From an uncultured Bacteroides sp. (lineage in GTDB: Bacteria; Bacteroidota; Bacteroidia; Bacteroidales; Bacteroidaceae), in the NCBI RefSeq assembly GCF_959029255.1, contig NZ_CAUFUE010000023.1:26592-90591 (forward strand): 64,000 bases of DNA, written 5' to 3'. The translations under genes were made by a program, and so were the position numbers. Below, in pieces: positions 46,449-55,342 of the stretch; the stretch's first letter is position 1; each line of letters begins with the position of its first letter. The notes beneath the pieces were generated by a model. It was not told the DNA's origin. It saw only the letters and a program-made list of their open reading frames with translations, and ran no database searches.

Positions 46449-46729
46449 ATTGTTCTTTTCTCTAAAGTAAAAACTTTTCCCATTAGGAGAGACGCCCGTT
46501 TCTTCGTAGAGAAACTTCTGTTTCCATTAAAGGGAATGGAGTTGCCGTTGATGGAAACCGTCATTCCCGTATGTGGAAATGATTGTTCCCCCTTTGAAGG
46601 GGATTGTCATGTGGGGCGAGCGGGAATCTCTTCTCTATGCTTCGCAGGGGAGAAGGGAAGCTCCGACTACGCCCGTTGTGACATGAATATATTCCGCATT
46701 ATGCGGAAAAGCAATGTGAAATTACAGGA
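46449..46729. other. Hairpin-rich gap inside the fimbrial operon
   Basis: No gene. Several short inverted repeats, e.g. TCCATT/AATGGA near 46528, CCCCTTT/AAGGGG near 46590, and TTCCGCAT/ATGCGGAA at 46692-46708, plus GC-rich stretches. No convincing TAnnTTTG box toward the downstream gene. It could attenuate transcription or stabilise transcript ends. Confidence 0.5.
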
Positions 46730-48223
46730 TTAAGGTGCAGGTTGTGGTTCTGTATTATCCTCAATGTCTGTATTAATATCTCCACCTTCTTCCCATGCGG
46801 TAAGTTCAGCAGAGATTTCAATTCTTTCGAAGCCATAGATAGTCAAGTATACGTTGTAAGACTTACCCGGTTCAAACTTCAAACTACCATCTGTAGTACT
46901 GGCGGTTGCAATTGCTTTTTCATATAATTTCAAATCAGAAGAGTTTGACTTCCAGTCATAGGTTTTATTACCAGTAATTTCGTCTTCTGTTTGAATTAAG
47001 TATTGTTTCAAATCAATAGTGAAATTAATGTCACCATTTGGGAAGAACAATACGGGTTCACCTACTGGAGTACCTTTTACTGCGTCAATGTCTGTATCTA
47101 AGGTAGGTTTGTTTGCATCAGCCCATGGATATTTAGGGCATACAACTGTCTTTAAATTATTATTGGTAGGAGCATTTGCATCTGCTGCATTCATTTCTAC
47201 TTCTAACTCACCACTAGCATTCTTCTGATGAATATAGAAAGGAGCCGTAGTTCCGTCTACTTTTGTTGATGCCGGCTTTTCAACCTGGGCTGTTGCATCA
47301 ACATTTGTCAGATTCATGTTAATTTTACTAACCATGTCTTTTAATGTGACACGAGTAACTTGCATACCGAGGTTTACATCATCTGTTGATTTTCTTTCTT
47401 CCCATGCTGAACTAGTTGTGTTGTATGTATATCCGGCTGCTGCATCGTTACCTGCCCGAACGTAGAATTGTAGACGAGCCAACTGATGCTGAAATTTCAG
47501 TATAGGTTTAATTTTTGCACGTGCGGTACGAGCACTAAACTGATAGTTTGATACAAGTTTAGCCCAATCTGTGATGACATCTTTTATATAGTATGGTTTG
47601 TCAGTTTCGGTAGTGTTTTGAGTTTCAGGTAAAGCTATGGTTGCTGCACCTAAAATATCTTGTGTACCATTAATTTCAATATTATTCAGTGACATTGTCG
47701 TTGCTTTGGTTGTTGCATCGGCTGAAATTGTGACAGCATCAGCTGTTGCGTCATCAATATGGTAACCATAGAATTTGTATGTGCCTGTTGCGGGGTAGTA
47801 CTTGTATTGGATGGTACCTTTATCATCCTGACCTGTTGTTGCATTGTAACTACCATGGGTGTAAATACGGATGTCTCCTGAATTTTTGTCAGCAGGGGCA
47901 CGAAACTCTAATCCGTTAGTAGGGTCGTTGTCAAGAATCTTAGTACCTGCAGGGTCTTCAGCTTCCAAACCAGTTGTTTTATCTATCATATAGATGAATA
48001 ATCGCTGGCTGCTCCAGTGATTTTTGTCTCCCTCTACATCACCTACGGAACCGAAACCTCTGGTATTTACTGTAACAGAAGGATTACTTACGCCCAGCTC
48101 AATAGCCACTTTGTCGTCATTGTTACCTTCATCCGGATTAGGTACTACACCCGGATCATTGTCTTTTGAACAGCTGCTCAACATAGCGAGAGCCATTGCT
48201 GCATAGAAAAATTGCTTTTTCAT
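46730..48223 (-). CDS. Fimbrillin-family lipoprotein
   Basis: 497 residues from the ATG of MKKQFF, two codons inside the frame. Lipobox LSSC (about Cys17). VTVNTRGFG maturation segment, FQHQLARLQFYVRAGND, and the tail ISAELTAWEEGGDINTDIE. Same architecture as its neighbours and clearly a paralogue. It lies 43 bp after the 498-residue protein. Which paralogue is the shaft cannot be told from sequence. Confidence 0.85.
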   Translation of the reverse strand: MKKQFFYAAMALAMLSSCSKDNDPGVVPNPDEGNNDDKVAIELGVSNPSVTVNTRGFGSVGDVEGDKNHWSSQRLFIYMIDKTTGLEAEDPAGTKILDNDPTNGLEFRAPADKNSGDIRIYTHGSYNATTGQDDKGTIQYKYYPATGTYKFYGYHIDDATADAVTISADATTKATTMSLNNIEINGTQDILGAATIALPETQNTTETDKPYYIKDVITDWAKLVSNYQFSARTARAKIKPILKFQHQLARLQFYVRAGNDAAAGYTYNTTSSAWEERKSTDDVNLGMQVTRVTLKDMVSKINMNLTNVDATAQVEKPASTKVDGTTAPFYIHQKNASGELEVEMNAADANAPTNNNLKTVVCPKYPWADANKPTLDTDIDAVKGTPVGEPVLFFPNGDINFTIDLKQYLIQTEDEITGNKTYDWKSNSSDLKLYEKAIATASTTDGSLKFEPGKSYNVYLTIYGFERIEISAELTAWEEGGDINTDIEDNTEPQPAP

Positions 48224-48266
48224 AATCACAAAAATTTAAATTAATAATAAAAACTATATTTAATAC

Positions 48267-49763
48267 TCACTTATTTTTTTCAATATCATCCTGGTCTATA
48301 TCAATATCACCACCGTGTTCCCACGAAGCAGGTTGTACGTTTATCTGTATATCCTGCGAACCATATACACTGGCGGTGATGGTGTATTCCCTACTTTTCA
48401 TAAATCCGTAGGTCAGAAAGTTACCTTCGGTATCTTTATTATATATTATATCTTTCAAATCGTGGGTAGCGACACCTAGCACCGGTTCTGCCGTCTCATC
48501 CCCATCCCGATAATATTCCGTCTCTATGATGAGACGGGCATTGTTGCCGGGTGGTGCCAAGAATACACCCCCTTCCAGTTCGGTAGGTTTATTTTCTTCT
48601 CCCTCTTCCACGGGGGGATGCTTGGGATGATAGAGCGTACCGTTATCGGATGTCCAAGTCTTCACGCGCCAGGCGGCTTCTCCGTCAGCTCCTTCAGAAG
48701 GTTCACGGGCAACCAGTTCAGCCCGTTCCCCGTCTTCGGGAAAAGAAGCGCCTAGCTTTGTGAGGTCATAAGCCGCAACGGTGAAGGTACCTTTGTGCAC
48801 CGTTTCCAGTCTTACGGACTTGATGCGTATAAAATCAGAGATACCGCCATTCAGGGCGGAACGGAATTTCACTTTCACGTACGCCATTTGGTGCTGCATG
48901 CGTATGATAGGCCAAAGATTGAAGCGGGCGGTATAAGTACTGTAATAGTAGCCTTTTACTGTTTTCAATTCATCGGGCTGTAGTTGCTTCAGGCGACTCG
49001 CCAGTTCCTGGTAGTCACCGTAGTCCTTATCGGGGTTCTTTTCTATCTCACCTATCAGCGTGCCCAGATTGGAGGCGGAAGCACACATCAAGTCCTGCGA
49101 ACCGTCCACCGTAACGTCAAAACTGATGCGGTCGATGGTGCGCTGCACGCTGCCTATCTTGGCGTCGTCGTAGTAGTAGGCGAAGAAGTTGAACGGGTCG
49201 AGCTGTTGCTGCATGCTGTAGTAGGGGGCATTGGTGGTGCTTATCCAGTTGACAAACGAACCGTTTCCGGCATAGCGAGCGCGCTTGCCGTGCTCCTTGC
49301 ATTGCTCGGGAGTGAGGTAGGGGTAACCGTTCTTATCCCTTTCGGGATTGGCGGCATCCTGCATCATAGGCTCGTCGCAACTGCCGTCCACCAGGCAGTA
49401 GCGCTGGTTCACGTCGTCCAGGCGGTGGGTGGTGTAAACGTTGTCACCGGCGTTGTCGCGGCGGAAGGCGTAGATGAAGAAAAGGCCTTTCTGCATCCGC
49501 TTGCTGTAGTTGTTCGCGTCGGCAGGGTCGATGACGCCCGTACCACGCGTCAGTACATTGTAGATGGGGTCACAGAATGCCACCATCACAGGTACCTTGT
49601 CCCTGTCGGGGTTGATGTCCGGCTCATCGGGAGTGACGGGCGTTTCGTCACCGGTATACAGGTTGCCACAGCTGTAAAAAGCCAGTAGTAACACAAATGA
49701 CAATAAGAAACGGATTCTTATTACACTGCGGGAGCTATATGTATGTGGCAATCTATTCATCAT
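48267..49763 (-). CDS. Fimbrillin-family lipoprotein (long N-terminus)
   Basis: 498 residues. A longer signal region than its neighbours, with SPII Cys in LAFYSC (about Cys32). TRGTGVID maturation segment, MQHQMAYVKVKFRSALNGG, tail NVQPASWEHGGDIDIDQDD. It overlaps the preceding gene by 4 bp (ATGA), so the first three genes of the operon are coupled. Confidence 0.85.
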   Translation of the reverse strand: MMNRLPHTYSSRSVIRIRFLLSFVLLLAFYSCGNLYTGDETPVTPDEPDINPDRDKVPVMVAFCDPIYNVLTRGTGVIDPADANNYSKRMQKGLFFIYAFRRDNAGDNVYTTHRLDDVNQRYCLVDGSCDEPMMQDAANPERDKNGYPYLTPEQCKEHGKRARYAGNGSFVNWISTTNAPYYSMQQQLDPFNFFAYYYDDAKIGSVQRTIDRISFDVTVDGSQDLMCASASNLGTLIGEIEKNPDKDYGDYQELASRLKQLQPDELKTVKGYYYSTYTARFNLWPIIRMQHQMAYVKVKFRSALNGGISDFIRIKSVRLETVHKGTFTVAAYDLTKLGASFPEDGERAELVAREPSEGADGEAAWRVKTWTSDNGTLYHPKHPPVEEGEENKPTELEGGVFLAPPGNNARLIIETEYYRDGDETAEPVLGVATHDLKDIIYNKDTEGNFLTYGFMKSREYTITASVYGSQDIQINVQPASWEHGGDIDIDQDDIEKNK

Positions 49764-51121
49764 ATCTCAATGTCAATATCTCCATCAGGGTCGGTGGGGT
49801 CAAAAGGAATCCAACCCATGCCACTGTCATCGGGTACTATCTTGTCTTTCTCTATTATCAACGGGAGGTTCACTTCCACGTTCACGTCGTCCTTGCTGTA
49901 GCGCATGTAGGTCTTGCCGTCGCGCACCTCGACGAGACGTTCAGCCATCAGCTCATCCCGTATGTTGATGCCGGCATAAACGTAGCGCCCTGTCCTTTTG
50001 GGGTTTCCTTCTTCATCCAAAACTTTATTCCCCTGGTCGTCCAGCACGTCGGACCACACCTTCACCGCCACCTGCACGATGCCCGAACCGTTGAGGTGGT
50101 TTTTGCTGCTACTGGGAATCACGCCCAGCGTATTGAATCGGGCGGTGCAACGATAAGTGTCCTCACTCTCTTTCACAAAGTCCTGGCGTTTGCCATCTTC
50201 TCCGGCGGCGGGCTCCATGTCTTGCTTGTCCTTCGGTTTCACTATTTTTTGCGCCATGCGGTAGAGTTTGGTGGTGTCCAGATAGGCTTCGCTGATATTG
50301 AAGCGTCCGCATATTCCGGACAGTTCCACGATGGGAGAGTCGAGGTCGTCCACGCTTACCCTTTCGCCACTGCTGTTTGCCTTCAATTGTATCTTGAAGA
50401 TGATGTTCACGCCCAAGCTGACGCGTTGCATGTCGAAGTCGATGATGGTTTCTTGTCCCGTATTGATGTTGACCCCTTTCTTCACGGCGTGATATATGGG
50501 GGCTGTGATGTTTTCCAGATATTCATAGTTGGGGTTGAAATCCGGCAAGTCATTGTCGCCTACAATGTCCGGTTTCTTGTCCCCCATACTTTTGATGTGC
50601 AGATAGAGGTCGCTTACTTTAGTCTGGGTGTCGTTGATGTAATTATCCAGGTTTTCTATCTTGATGGCGGCTTCTTCGGGCATTTCAGGCTCGGGTGCAG
50701 GGGAGGTGTCTTCGCCTTCACCTTCCGTGCCTTCGTCCTTGGCATTCACTGAAATCCTTTGATTGTTGATAGCGAAGATATTGTATTCGCCGCCTCGCAG
50801 ATAGAAACTGCGGGTGGCCCCTTCTCCGGCTTCCAAAAGTTCGGAGGAACTCTGCCGGTAGGAGATATTATCTTCTTTGACAGGGTCTTTGGAGGTGTCG
50901 GCTACGCCGTACGTGCGCCATGTGTTGATGATGCGGCTGGCCACAATGTTTATCTCGCCGGGGATGTCGGCTTTGTTGACGTTTCCCCAGTTGAAACTTG
51001 CGCGTACGTTTGCCACATGCGGATGCTCCACTTCGGGGCAAAGTTCCACTGTGGTGCAGGCAGACATCCCGCATAGCACGGCTATCAGTGTGAGGAGGCG
51101 TACAAAGAAGTGTCGTTTCAT
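49760..51121 (-). CDS. DUF5119 lipoprotein of the fimbrial locus (FimB/Mfa2-like anchor)
   Basis: 453 residues, lipobox GMSAC (about Cys22) followed by TTVELCPEVEHPH. It matches the DUF5119 type: RASFNWGNVNKADIPGEIN, a long acidic linker (about 125-155), then an Ig-like beta domain. Fimbrial anchors of this group cap the base of the fibre and limit length; applied here it is inference. It overlaps both neighbours by 4 bp. Confidence 0.8.
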   Translation of the reverse strand: MKRHFFVRLLTLIAVLCGMSACTTVELCPEVEHPHVANVRASFNWGNVNKADIPGEINIVASRIINTWRTYGVADTSKDPVKEDNISYRQSSSELLEAGEGATRSFYLRGGEYNIFAINNQRISVNAKDEGTEGEGEDTSPAPEPEMPEEAAIKIENLDNYINDTQTKVSDLYLHIKSMGDKKPDIVGDNDLPDFNPNYEYLENITAPIYHAVKKGVNINTGQETIIDFDMQRVSLGVNIIFKIQLKANSSGERVSVDDLDSPIVELSGICGRFNISEAYLDTTKLYRMAQKIVKPKDKQDMEPAAGEDGKRQDFVKESEDTYRCTARFNTLGVIPSSSKNHLNGSGIVQVAVKVWSDVLDDQGNKVLDEEGNPKRTGRYVYAGINIRDELMAERLVEVRDGKTYMRYSKDDVNVEVNLPLIIEKDKIVPDDSGMGWIPFDPTDPDGDIDIEI

Positions 51122-52473
51122 TCTGCATCCTCCTTTTCTTTAGCATCCGCTTCAGCGGGAGCGGTTGCGTTGTCTTCCGGTTTTACAGCCTCGCCGGGCG
51201 TAGCGTTACCGTCGGCTTCTTTTTTATTTATCTTGCCTTTCTTGCTCTTTTTCTCTTTCTTCTCTTTATTGGCTTTCCGCTCAACTTTTTCTGCTTCTTT
51301 GGCAGTACGTTTTATCTGCTTGGCTGTATCTTGCAGTTCGGCTTGCTGCTTTTGCGCTTCTTCATATTCTTTCAGGGCCTTGCGCAGGGTCTTTTCCTGT
51401 TCGGAACTTAGTGTGTCGGACAGTTGTATACCTAATGAATCGGCTACATGCTTGCGCAGCTTTTCTGCGGCTTCCTTTTCAGCTTGCTGTATGCGCTCTT
51501 CCTGCATCAGCTTCCATTGCTTCAGCTCTTCTTTGTTCAGCAGGCTGTCGGGGCTGCTGCCGCCTTGCTTGCGCACGGCACCGGCAATGGAGTCAATGCG
51601 CAGGCGCATTGCATTGATTTTGGCATTGATGGCATTGCGCTTTTCACTGCGTATCTGCACGCGGCGATAGATGGATTCTTTATATTTGTCTCCGGCAGAC
51701 ATGAAACGGTAGACGAAAGCGACCCGCAAATCGGTGGGTACGGGGAATGGCACAAGATGCCCTCCCTTACTCTTCCCGGCGATTTGAGGATAGCAATTGC
51801 TTTCAGCATCGTGTGTATAGACATCGTACGAGGTATAGAGCAGACCGATGGAACCGCCCAGTTCCAAATCTATATAACCATTGCGGTATCCATAAAGTGG
51901 GGCGGTATAACCGACACTGAGGCCTGCACCGTAGGCGGTACCTTGCTTGCCTTCTTTACCTATCTTGAAGTTATAGCTTGAAGCGTTGGCATATATCCCC
52001 CAGTAGTAGGCACGGTTCTGGCGAGGGTGTTTACGTTGGGTGGTGAACACGGTCTCTTTGAGCCGTGTCAGCAGATTGGCGTCTTTTGTAACTCCGCCAC
52101 GTTGGCGTGTGCGGAAATATTGCCTCCACTCCACGCGTGCGTCGAAAAGGTTGAATACTGTCGATGGCTTGTATTTCTGGCTGGTGTTCCAGTTCCATTT
52201 CAGATTAGCGCTGACCGTACGCTTGTTTCGGATGGTGTTACCCAGGTCGAACTCCACACCGATATTGGGTATTGTCAATAACCAGTCGACTGCATTTGTT
52301 TTGATGCCCCAGCGGTCTTTGAAAGAAATACTTTCGTTTTTCGTATCCTCTTTCTTACCGCGTGGTGACTGCGCACATGCGTCATTCATAGTTATTGATA
52401 AAAGAAAGCATACTACTATAATTTTTAATGAAAAAAAGTAGCGCTTTTTTTTATTTCCTTGTGATAAAATCAC
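51118..52473 (-). CDS. DUF3575 outer-membrane protein with long coiled-coil tail
   Basis: 451 residues. Signal sequence to about 35 (NDACAQ). DUF3575 barrel-like region about 45-260 (DRWGIKTNAVDWLLTIPNIGVE, RVEWRQYF, AGLSVGYTAPLYGYRNGYID). From about 270 to the end there is a charged coiled coil rich in Glu, Lys, Ala and Gln, ending in a very Lys/Glu-rich stretch, probably reaching to the peptidoglycan. First gene of the nine-gene fimbrial operon, 30 bp from the predicted transcription start. Confidence 0.82.
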   Translation of the reverse strand: MILSQGNKKKRYFFSLKIIVVCFLLSITMNDACAQSPRGKKEDTKNESISFKDRWGIKTNAVDWLLTIPNIGVEFDLGNTIRNKRTVSANLKWNWNTSQKYKPSTVFNLFDARVEWRQYFRTRQRGGVTKDANLLTRLKETVFTTQRKHPRQNRAYYWGIYANASSYNFKIGKEGKQGTAYGAGLSVGYTAPLYGYRNGYIDLELGGSIGLLYTSYDVYTHDAESNCYPQIAGKSKGGHLVPFPVPTDLRVAFVYRFMSAGDKYKESIYRRVQIRSEKRNAINAKINAMRLRIDSIAGAVRKQGGSSPDSLLNKEELKQWKLMQEERIQQAEKEAAEKLRKHVADSLGIQLSDTLSSEQEKTLRKALKEYEEAQKQQAELQDTAKQIKRTAKEAEKVERKANKEKKEKKSKKGKINKKEADGNATPGEAVKPEDNATAPAEADAKEKEDAE

Positions 52474-52510
52474 TTTCTTTATATAAGATTTTTTTGTTCG
52501 TTTGCGGCAT

Positions 52511-52541
52511 CAAAAATAGATGCTTTATTAATATGAACAAA
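52511..52541 (-). promoter_or_regulatory. Promoter of the fimbrial operon
   Basis: On the minus strand TTTG (52538-52541), 19-bp spacer, TATTTTTG (52511-52518); a full consensus match, 38 bp before the first ATG. Confidence 0.85.
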
Positions 52542-52616
52542 GTTTTTGATTAACTTTTTTTGTGTGAAAGGGTCTTTTTTAACGTTATATACGTAAAAAA
52601 TGTATTGATTGAATAA

Positions 52617-52642
52617 ATTTATCACGGTTTTCCGTGATAAAT
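52617..52642. repeat. Perfect hairpin upstream of the fimbrial promoter
   Basis: 11-bp arms ATTTATCACGG (52617-52627) and CCGTGATAAAT (52632-52642), with a TTTT loop. It could be a terminator from the right or a binding site upstream of the fimbrial promoter. Confidence 0.7.
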
Positions 52643-52660
52643 GTCTTACAGGTATAAAAA

Positions 52661-52698
52661 GAAAAGTGTAAATCCTATTCTAAGAATTTACACTTTTC
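52661..52698 (-). terminator. Intrinsic terminator of the 52.7-57 kb gene group
   Basis: Perfect 13-bp arms (52661-52673 and 52686-52698), loop 12 nt, followed on the minus strand by a T-rich run. It lies 17 bp past the small basic-protein gene. Confidence 0.85.
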
Positions 52699-52715
52699 CA
52701 TTAAAAAAATAATTT

Positions 52716-52904
52716 TTACTTGCCTCTATGCCGGTTGGCACGTTTCTTACGGATTTCAGCTTTCATCTTCGCTGCTCCAGAGCCGTGCAGGCCGGTGATG
52801 TAGGTCTTTTTCTTGGCCTTGGTTTTTATCTTGTTTTCTTCTTTAGGCTTGTCTTTTTTGCCTTTGAAAACAATACCGCCCATCATTGCTTCTTCTATAC
52901 TCAT
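52716..52904 (-). CDS. Small basic protein, unknown function
   Basis: 62 residues, strongly basic (Lys/Arg runs at 15-32 and 48-62), no signal peptide or membrane helix. It starts MSIEEAMMGGIVFKG and ends in KKRANRHRGK. The charge suggests RNA or ribosome binding, but no family is recognised. It is followed by a proper terminator and has an ATG with a spacer of repeated TTGATAG words before it, which favours a real gene. Confidence 0.6.
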   Translation of the reverse strand: MSIEEAMMGGIVFKGKKDKPKEENKIKTKAKKKTYITGLHGSGAAKMKAEIRKKRANRHRGK

Positions 52905-52911
52905 TATGGAT

Positions 52912-52943
52912 AGGTTGATAGTTGATAATTGATAGTTGATAGT
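52912..52943. repeat. Short-word tandem repeat spacer
   Basis: Repeated TTGATAG/TTGATAA words fill the gap between the VOC gene and the small basic protein. Confidence 0.6.
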
Positions 52944-52958
52944 CAGGTTGCGCCGTTT

Positions 52959-53336
52959 CTACTTTACTGGGAGTATCTCAATCCAATAATCATCCGGATC
53001 GTGGATGAAATACAATCCCATGGCAGTGTTTTCGAAGCATACCCAACCATTTTCTTTATGATATCGGTGTATGGCTTCATAGTCACCGGCTACCCTGAAA
53101 CAGAGGTGGCTTTCATTCTCACCCAGTTCGTAGGCTTGCGGATGGTCTTTCAGGCAGGTGAGCTCCAAAAGAAAGCCGGTAGTGCCGTCGGTCAGATAAA
53201 CCAGCGTAAAAGAGCCGTCGGACGACTCTTTTCGATGGTGTTCTTTCAGTCCCAGCGCCTTTTCGTAGAAATCGATGCTACGTTCCAGGTTGGTGACGTT
53301 GATATTGAAATGGTCAAATTTACTTTTTATCTCCAT
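52959..53336 (-). CDS. VOC-family protein (glyoxalase-like)
   Basis: 125 residues, one vicinal-oxygen-chelate domain. Candidate metal ligands are His9 (FDHFNIN), Glu in FLLELT, His in ESHLCFRV, and Glu118 in YWIEILPV, the set seen in glyoxalase I. This fits a metal-dependent lyase or isomerase; lactoylglutathione lyase is the common label, but Bacteroides largely lacks glutathione, so the substrate is uncertain. Confidence 0.8.
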   Translation of the reverse strand: MEIKSKFDHFNINVTNLERSIDFYEKALGLKEHHRKESSDGSFTLVYLTDGTTGFLLELTCLKDHPQAYELGENESHLCFRVAGDYEAIHRYHKENGWVCFENTAMGLYFIHDPDDYWIEILPVK

Positions 53337-53350
53337 ACTATAACGGGAAT

Positions 53351-54484
53351 TTATTTACTGGTTGCTTTTATAATCTCACCCACGTAGGTTCTTGGCATTC
53401 CATCCATTGCGGCAGGTGAAGGAAGTTTCTTACATTCCAAGATTACAGACGGCTCGGTCTTTCCGGTAGGATAGAAGCGTACTGTATAGCTCTCGGCTTT
53501 CTCCATTTGTTCGTAAGGTTGGTCGGGTGACAAGATGCTGAAGATGACAGGCTTGCCATTGACCTTACCCAATGAACCGCCGGAGTTGGCTGTCATCATG
53601 GTCATGTTGAAAGGCTCATCGCCGATGACGATAACCAGTTTGCCGGCTCCCGTTTGAATGGCGTCCGCAGATAATTCACTTGGAGCGATAACCTTGTATT
53701 CGGACGGAGCGGCAGGAGCTACAGGGGCGGCTGGCGCTGCCGGAGCAACAGGAGTGGTAGGAGCAACGGGAGCAGCCGGAGTTACAGGAGTGGTAGGAAC
53801 TAGCGGAGTAGCAGGAATGACTTGTTTCTTTTGAGTAATTACTGTCACTCCTGAATTTACTATCGCTTTTTCCTCTTTCTTTTCTTCGACCTTTTCCTCT
53901 ACCGGAGCTGTTGCAGTGGAGGCGCTTAAGGCTTCGGCGGCACCCAGGCATAGCTCATCAACGAAATCTACGGTTTTTCTACGCCACTTGGCAAGCCCGC
54001 GCACCAGTTTGGTCTTGGCTTTGTTCAAGGCATATTTATCGGTAATCCACTCTTCCGCTGTATAATTTTCTTTCCCATCCCGATAGCTAAAACGGATTTT
54101 CTCTACCTCGAGGATACATTTTTCAGGCAGGCAGATGACGGATGCATAATAGATTATCTTGGTCCGGTCCAACGACAGGGCGCTGGAACTGAATACAATC
54201 CATTCGTCACCGGTTCCCACAATCAGCCCTTTATCCTTATCACTGTAAACTACACGGCTGTTGTTTTCATTTTTAGCCAACCGGGCAGTCAGCCATTCCA
54301 TCATGCGGTTGTAGATTTCCTCCTGAGACATACCGGGAATACTGAATTCCTTGCTGAATACTACTTTACCGTCTACTTCGGGAACGGCTCCGGCTAAATA
54401 TTTACTGTCGTCACGATCTGCATAGAGCATGGTGGGTAAACACAGGCAAAATAATGCCAAAAGAAGTTGTGTCAAATTTTTCAT
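53351..54484 (-). CDS. DUF4468 secreted protein with Pro/Ala/Thr-rich linker
   Basis: 377 residues. Signal peptide to about 22. A DUF4468 domain (about 35-180) with KVVFSKEFSIPGMSQEEIYNRM and WITDKYALNKAK. A low-complexity linker about 190-260 contains repeats of VAPxxP and TPVTPAAP. A C-terminal domain of about 110 residues (SADAIQTGAGKLVIVIG). Function unknown; likely periplasmic. The linker repeats are of the kind that vary in copy number. Confidence 0.8.
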   Translation of the reverse strand: MKNLTQLLLALFCLCLPTMLYADRDDSKYLAGAVPEVDGKVVFSKEFSIPGMSQEEIYNRMMEWLTARLAKNENNSRVVYSDKDKGLIVGTGDEWIVFSSSALSLDRTKIIYYASVICLPEKCILEVEKIRFSYRDGKENYTAEEWITDKYALNKAKTKLVRGLAKWRRKTVDFVDELCLGAAEALSASTATAPVEEKVEEKKEEKAIVNSGVTVITQKKQVIPATPLVPTTPVTPAAPVAPTTPVAPAAPAAPVAPAAPSEYKVIAPSELSADAIQTGAGKLVIVIGDEPFNMTMMTANSGGSLGKVNGKPVIFSILSPDQPYEQMEKAESYTVRFYPTGKTEPSVILECKKLPSPAAMDGMPRTYVGEIIKATSK

Positions 54485-54524
54485 AATAGATATGTTTTAT
54501 TTTAGTTATGAATTACAAATTATG

Positions 54525-55262
54525 TCATTGCGGGGAGGGGAGTTCAAAACTCTGTCCCCGGTGGGATATCGTCAAGAAACGGCAACCGTGATTTTCGGCG
54601 AATGCACGGAATGCGTTCCCTCCTTGATAATTCTCGCTGAAATGCATAGGCGCAAAGATAGTGGTTTTTATTTGTTCCACGAATTGTTCCGCGCCGCGCA
54701 TATAATCTTTTCCCATACGGTTGTCAACCGGAAACATGGTTACGTCTACCCGTGGAGCTGTTTGTTGCAACAACTTCACCTCGGCAAGAAAGTCACCTTC
54801 CGCCTTGCGTATCTCCTGCGGGGTGGATTCTTCACTCCAATGCCAGTTATTCAGGTCGCCCGCATGAAACAGGCGGACACCTTGCAAATCTATCAGGAAA
54901 GAAATACCCACATCCGTCGAACCAAACGCCCCGATGCGGATATTCTCATCCTCATAGACATCGCCTTTATTGATATAGGTGGCATCTTCCGCTGACGCGC
55001 GCCGGTGTTTCAGGATATCTTTAGAGAAGATATAGTGGATATCTGGTCGTTTGGCTTTCCATGAAAGAACTTCGCGGTTGAAGTGGTCGGGATGGAAATG
55101 AGAAGAGAGTACATAGAGCGCACCCGGTTTCTCCAGCAAATAATCATGCACGATTCCCTTACCGGGCTCCTCTTCCGAAGAGTCTTTATAATAATCGATA
55201 ATGACTGTTACTCCCTCCACTTCAATCGCGAAGCCGCTATGGTAAATGTAATCAAGTTTCAT
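54525..55262 (-). CDS. Metallo-beta-lactamase-fold hydrolase
   Basis: 245 residues, no signal peptide. The zinc motif SSHFHPDHF (H-x-H-x-D-H), LFHAGDLNN, and a third His in FAPMHFSENY. Related to UlaG-like cytoplasmic hydrolases. Substrate not known. It lies 40 bp before the DUF4468 gene and 80 bp after the pirin gene. Confidence 0.88.
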   Translation of the reverse strand: MKLDYIYHSGFAIEVEGVTVIIDYYKDSSEEEPGKGIVHDYLLEKPGALYVLSSHFHPDHFNREVLSWKAKRPDIHYIFSKDILKHRRASAEDATYINKGDVYEDENIRIGAFGSTDVGISFLIDLQGVRLFHAGDLNNWHWSEESTPQEIRKAEGDFLAEVKLLQQTAPRVDVTMFPVDNRMGKDYMRGAEQFVEQIKTTIFAPMHFSENYQGGNAFRAFAENHGCRFLTISHRGQSFELPSPQ

Positions 55263-55342
55263 TTATGAGTTGAATTATAGCGCAATATTACAAAAAACGC
55301 TACACAAACTTCCGGTTTAGGCTGTTATTTTATGCAAAAGCC

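Noticed and set aside
46536..46733. Small plus-strand frame in the fimbrial gap
   Set aside because: Covers hairpins and has no ribosome site or family resemblance.
48984..49688. 234-codon plus-strand frame within a fimbrillin gene
   Set aside because: Val/His-rich antisense shadow, no start signal and no domain.
53700..53830. Minisatellite inside the DUF4468 gene
   Set aside because: In frame and coding for the Pro/Ala/Thr linker; noted there instead.
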